Below are positions 61,790 through 64,000 of a DNA stretch of 64,000 nt, piece by piece. Below the pieces are notes generated by a model. That model was given only the letters and a program-made list of their open reading frames with translations, was not told the DNA's origin and searched no databases. This DNA comes from Todiramphus chloris collaris. Lineage: Eukaryota > Chordata > Aves > Coraciiformes > Alcedinidae. Position 1 is the first letter of the stretch. The number at the start of each line of letters is the position of its first letter. The DNA lies in contig JANVCC010000270.1 in assembly GCA_025345505.1 (NCBI GenBank), positions 7,829,426 to 7,893,425 on the forward strand, written 5' to 3'. Both the position numbers and the translations under genes were made by a program.

Positions 61790-62053
61790 ATGCTTTTTGG
61801 GTGAGGAGACAGGGAAGAAGTGACAAGTTGCACTTTTGTTTTTCCCCCCAAACTGAAGGAAGAGGCGTTCAGTCAGTTTAAATGTTAGCCACATTTGCCA
61901 GATGGACTCTCCCGTGTGAGCCAGACTGAAAGCATGTCACACCCCACTGGGGAAGGTTCCCATGGGGAGCTTTGGGAGAGCTGTTAGTGGTGTGCCCTCA
62001 CTTTCTGCAGGAGTATGGGGAGTCCTGCATTCATCAACTTGTTAACAGTAAAG

Positions 62054-62078
62054 GGATGGGGGGGGGGGAGGTGGCAGG
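62054..62078 (+). repeat. G-rich run with G11
   Basis: Eleven G at 62058-62068 are flanked by further short G runs. Length calls in such runs are unreliable. Confidence 0.85.
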
Positions 62079-63124
62079 GTGCAGCCTTGTGGGCTGTGGA
62101 TGTGCAGCAGTTCCACCAGAGTGATCAAACTCAAGGCAATGCAAATGGGATGAACTTGCTTCATCTCATCTCCCTTGAGCTTTGTGTTAAAAAAGAAAAC
62201 TGCTTCTGAGTTATATATACTACTAGTATATGGAGGTGTGACTGGTACTCAAGCACCGAGCATGATTCTTGATGAATCTTCACTGAATCTTATTTCAAGG
62301 TGATGTAGATGTGTGTATAATTAATTTCATTATTCTCTCAGATTCTTTTGCATCTTTGCTAGTGTTTCAGGGATTTTTTTTTTTCTGTTGTTTTATTCTT
62401 TGAAATTATCCATGGACATAAAAATGAAATATTTTTTCATCAGGTTACAAGTACATAAAAATGTGCAGTGTTACCTATCTCTGTAATCCATCTGCCACAG
62501 TTTCACGGACAGCCATGAGTGGAATTTCCAGGCACTCAATAGGTAACGTTTAAGAGATACTACAGCCAGAACAAACATTACTTCTCTGTCCACCCAAACA
62601 AAGGCTTGCACTAATGCTGAGGGAAGGGTTTTTTCCCCCTCTGCTTGCGATAGCAGTTTTGACAGGGATGACTGCACAGGTTCTTTGTAGCTTGCGGGAC
62701 ACTGGTCTGCTACGGGGACTTATGAAGCACGAAGTTAAGGGCTGACTGGTACTACTTCTTAGCAGTGCTAGAAAAGCCTTTGCTTTAGATTCTGGAGACT
62801 CTCATAGTTAATATCCTTTTATTCTACAGGGCATTTATAGATGTTTATCATTCAGTCAACATTTTGCCAAAAATGTTATATATCCCTTGAAAGACCCAGA
62901 GTGAAGTTGCTGGATTTTGGTTTCTAATTTAGTTTTGAGTTATAGAGAACTGGGGGAAAATGCATTCTTTTTGTTACGGCTTTTAAGCAGCTCTGACACC
63001 TTAGAGGATTGCTGTAGATGTTTGAACTTTGGCAAACACTTTATCCCCAACCACAGGCGTGCATTGCAGTTTTCTGAAGTTACCAATAAAGATATGAAAT
63101 GTGAAAAATAAGAATCTAGTGCTG

Positions 63125-64000
63125 TGTCATGGTTTAGAGTCAGGGCAGCCCCTTAGACTTACAACCCTCTATTAACCCCGCTCCTTCCCCAAGGGGAAGA
63201 GAAAGGGAGTAAGGGAGAGAGACTCAGTGATTAGAAAAGGGAACTAGAACAGCTTTAATGTAAATGAAAATAACAGTAATAATAGAAATGGAATATATAC
63301 CAATATATACAAAACCAGTATCAAACCCAACCCCCTGATGGCAATTATGTCACCGTCACCACTGATGCTGTGGAGCAGGCACCAGGAGAGTCCCAGACTG
63401 GGCCCCACAGCAGCTGGGAATTGGGTTCAGGAGCTGGATTCTGGAACCAGATTCAGCAACACACAGATTGGGATTGAAGGCAGAATGGAGAGAGTCTCCA
63501 TGGAGAGATGCTCTGAGGAAGAAACCAGAAGAGCCAAGCCAAGCACAGCTGGCAAAGCAGCCAAGAGGGCAAAGAGAGGGAGGGCAGACCCTCCTGCCCC
63601 CTCAGCTCCATACAGAATGTGCCATCTATGGGCTGGGATCCCTGTCCGGGCAGTTTGGGGTCCCCTATCCTGTCCACTGGTCCCTGCAGGTGTGGCCTTT
63701 GACATTCTGCACCCCCAATGTGGTTCACAGGACCCAGCAGTGGCCTTGGTCTGCACCCCAGCCCTTGGTACTAACTCTAAACACTGGGTGTTATCACTGT
63801 AAAATTTTAGGGGCATGGTTCTCCAACTGCCAGTAGTAGGGTGGATGATTCCCCCTCCTGTGCACTACCTTTCCCCTCTTCCATCTGCTTTCTGTTGCCA
63901 CCTGCATCCCACAGGACAGGATGCATCCACGAACCACAGCCTACTGAAGTTGGACTTAAGGCTGTTTACACATCAGCTGTTAAACGCCACTGCCCATCAG
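63125..64000 (-). mobile_element. ERVL-type LTR, fossil, cut by window edge
   Basis: From 63125 the sequence starts with the terminal 'tgtcatggttta' and continues with the long, composition-shifted stretch typical of avian ERVL LTRs, including the A/T-rich 'aatatataccaatatatac' block. Orientation is judged minus, because a polyadenylation-type ATTAAA on the minus strand (63254-63259) lies about 130 bases from the terminus at 63125. The other end lies beyond the window. No internal retroviral genes are visible, so it may be a solo LTR. Age cannot be estimated without a partner LTR. It is a fossil with no expected viral function. Confidence 0.72.

Larger units (their letters stand above)
58721..63124. 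other. Unique sequence
   Basis: No coding exon or transposon is recognised. The 84-codon basic frame at 58741-58995 begins at the decayed CR1 edge and has no known motif. The stretch also contains a T-rich run at 59598-59615, the CAG/CTG inverted pair at 61682-61789 and a G11 run at 62058-62068. Confidence 0.5.

Noticed and set aside
63338-63836. Open frames of up to 154 codons in the LTR
   Set aside because: They lie in LTR sequence, in several frames and on both strands, and match no protein family. They are treated as part of the fossil LTR.
1-64000. Search for CRISPR arrays, operons, insertion sequences or toxin-type systems
   Set aside because: Nothing of the kind is present. Composition, CR1 LINEs and the lack of long coding frames point to vertebrate non-coding DNA.

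Overview
The window reads as a stretch of a bird genome. The main evidence is a scatter of 5'-truncated CR1 LINE fragments with the avian-type 3' end (a block close to 'ggttggactagatgatc' followed by 'attctatga'-like tails), one ERVL-type solo-looking LTR running off the right edge, very few other transposons, and a CpG-poor background broken by one sharp CpG island. The species cannot be fixed from this sequence alone. No complete protein-coding gene, tRNA, rRNA, CRISPR array or prokaryotic feature was found. Nearly all open frames are chance frames in non-coding DNA or remnants of CR1 ORF2.

Layout. 1-800: microsatellite and two CR1 fragments. About 3520-4030: a CpG island (about 42 CpG in 3541-4020 by hand count) holding a candidate promoter and first coding exon on the + strand, with an ATG in good context at 3986 and two possible splice donors, at 4011 and 4128, that leave the same reading phase. 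9050-15776: three CR1 fragments on the - strand, including the longest CR1 ORF2 remnant (169 codons). 15777-30995: single-copy-looking DNA with several AT-rich blocks of possible regulatory nature, a 119-nt G/T-only tract, a 63-nt nested hairpin and a cluster of structure-prone simple repeats near 30.4-30.8 kb. 30996-31524: the best-preserved CR1 3' end, + strand. About 37840-38660: a GC-rich block with a 221-codon open frame and exon-like pieces of unknown identity. 38661-56524: mostly featureless, with a MIR-like relic and an ancient amniote repeat near 53.3 kb. 56525-58720: two more CR1 pieces, a perfect 13-bp hairpin at the broken end of one of them, and a small tandem repeat. 63125-64000: an ERVL-type LTR, - orientation.

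If the exon at 3986 is real, most of the window would be a long first intron of an unidentified + strand gene, which would fit the candidate non-coding regulatory blocks inside it. That is inference; no second exon could be tied to it. I see no evidence of a new biological system. The most useful leads are the CpG-island exon, the GC-rich block at 38 kb and the hairpins.
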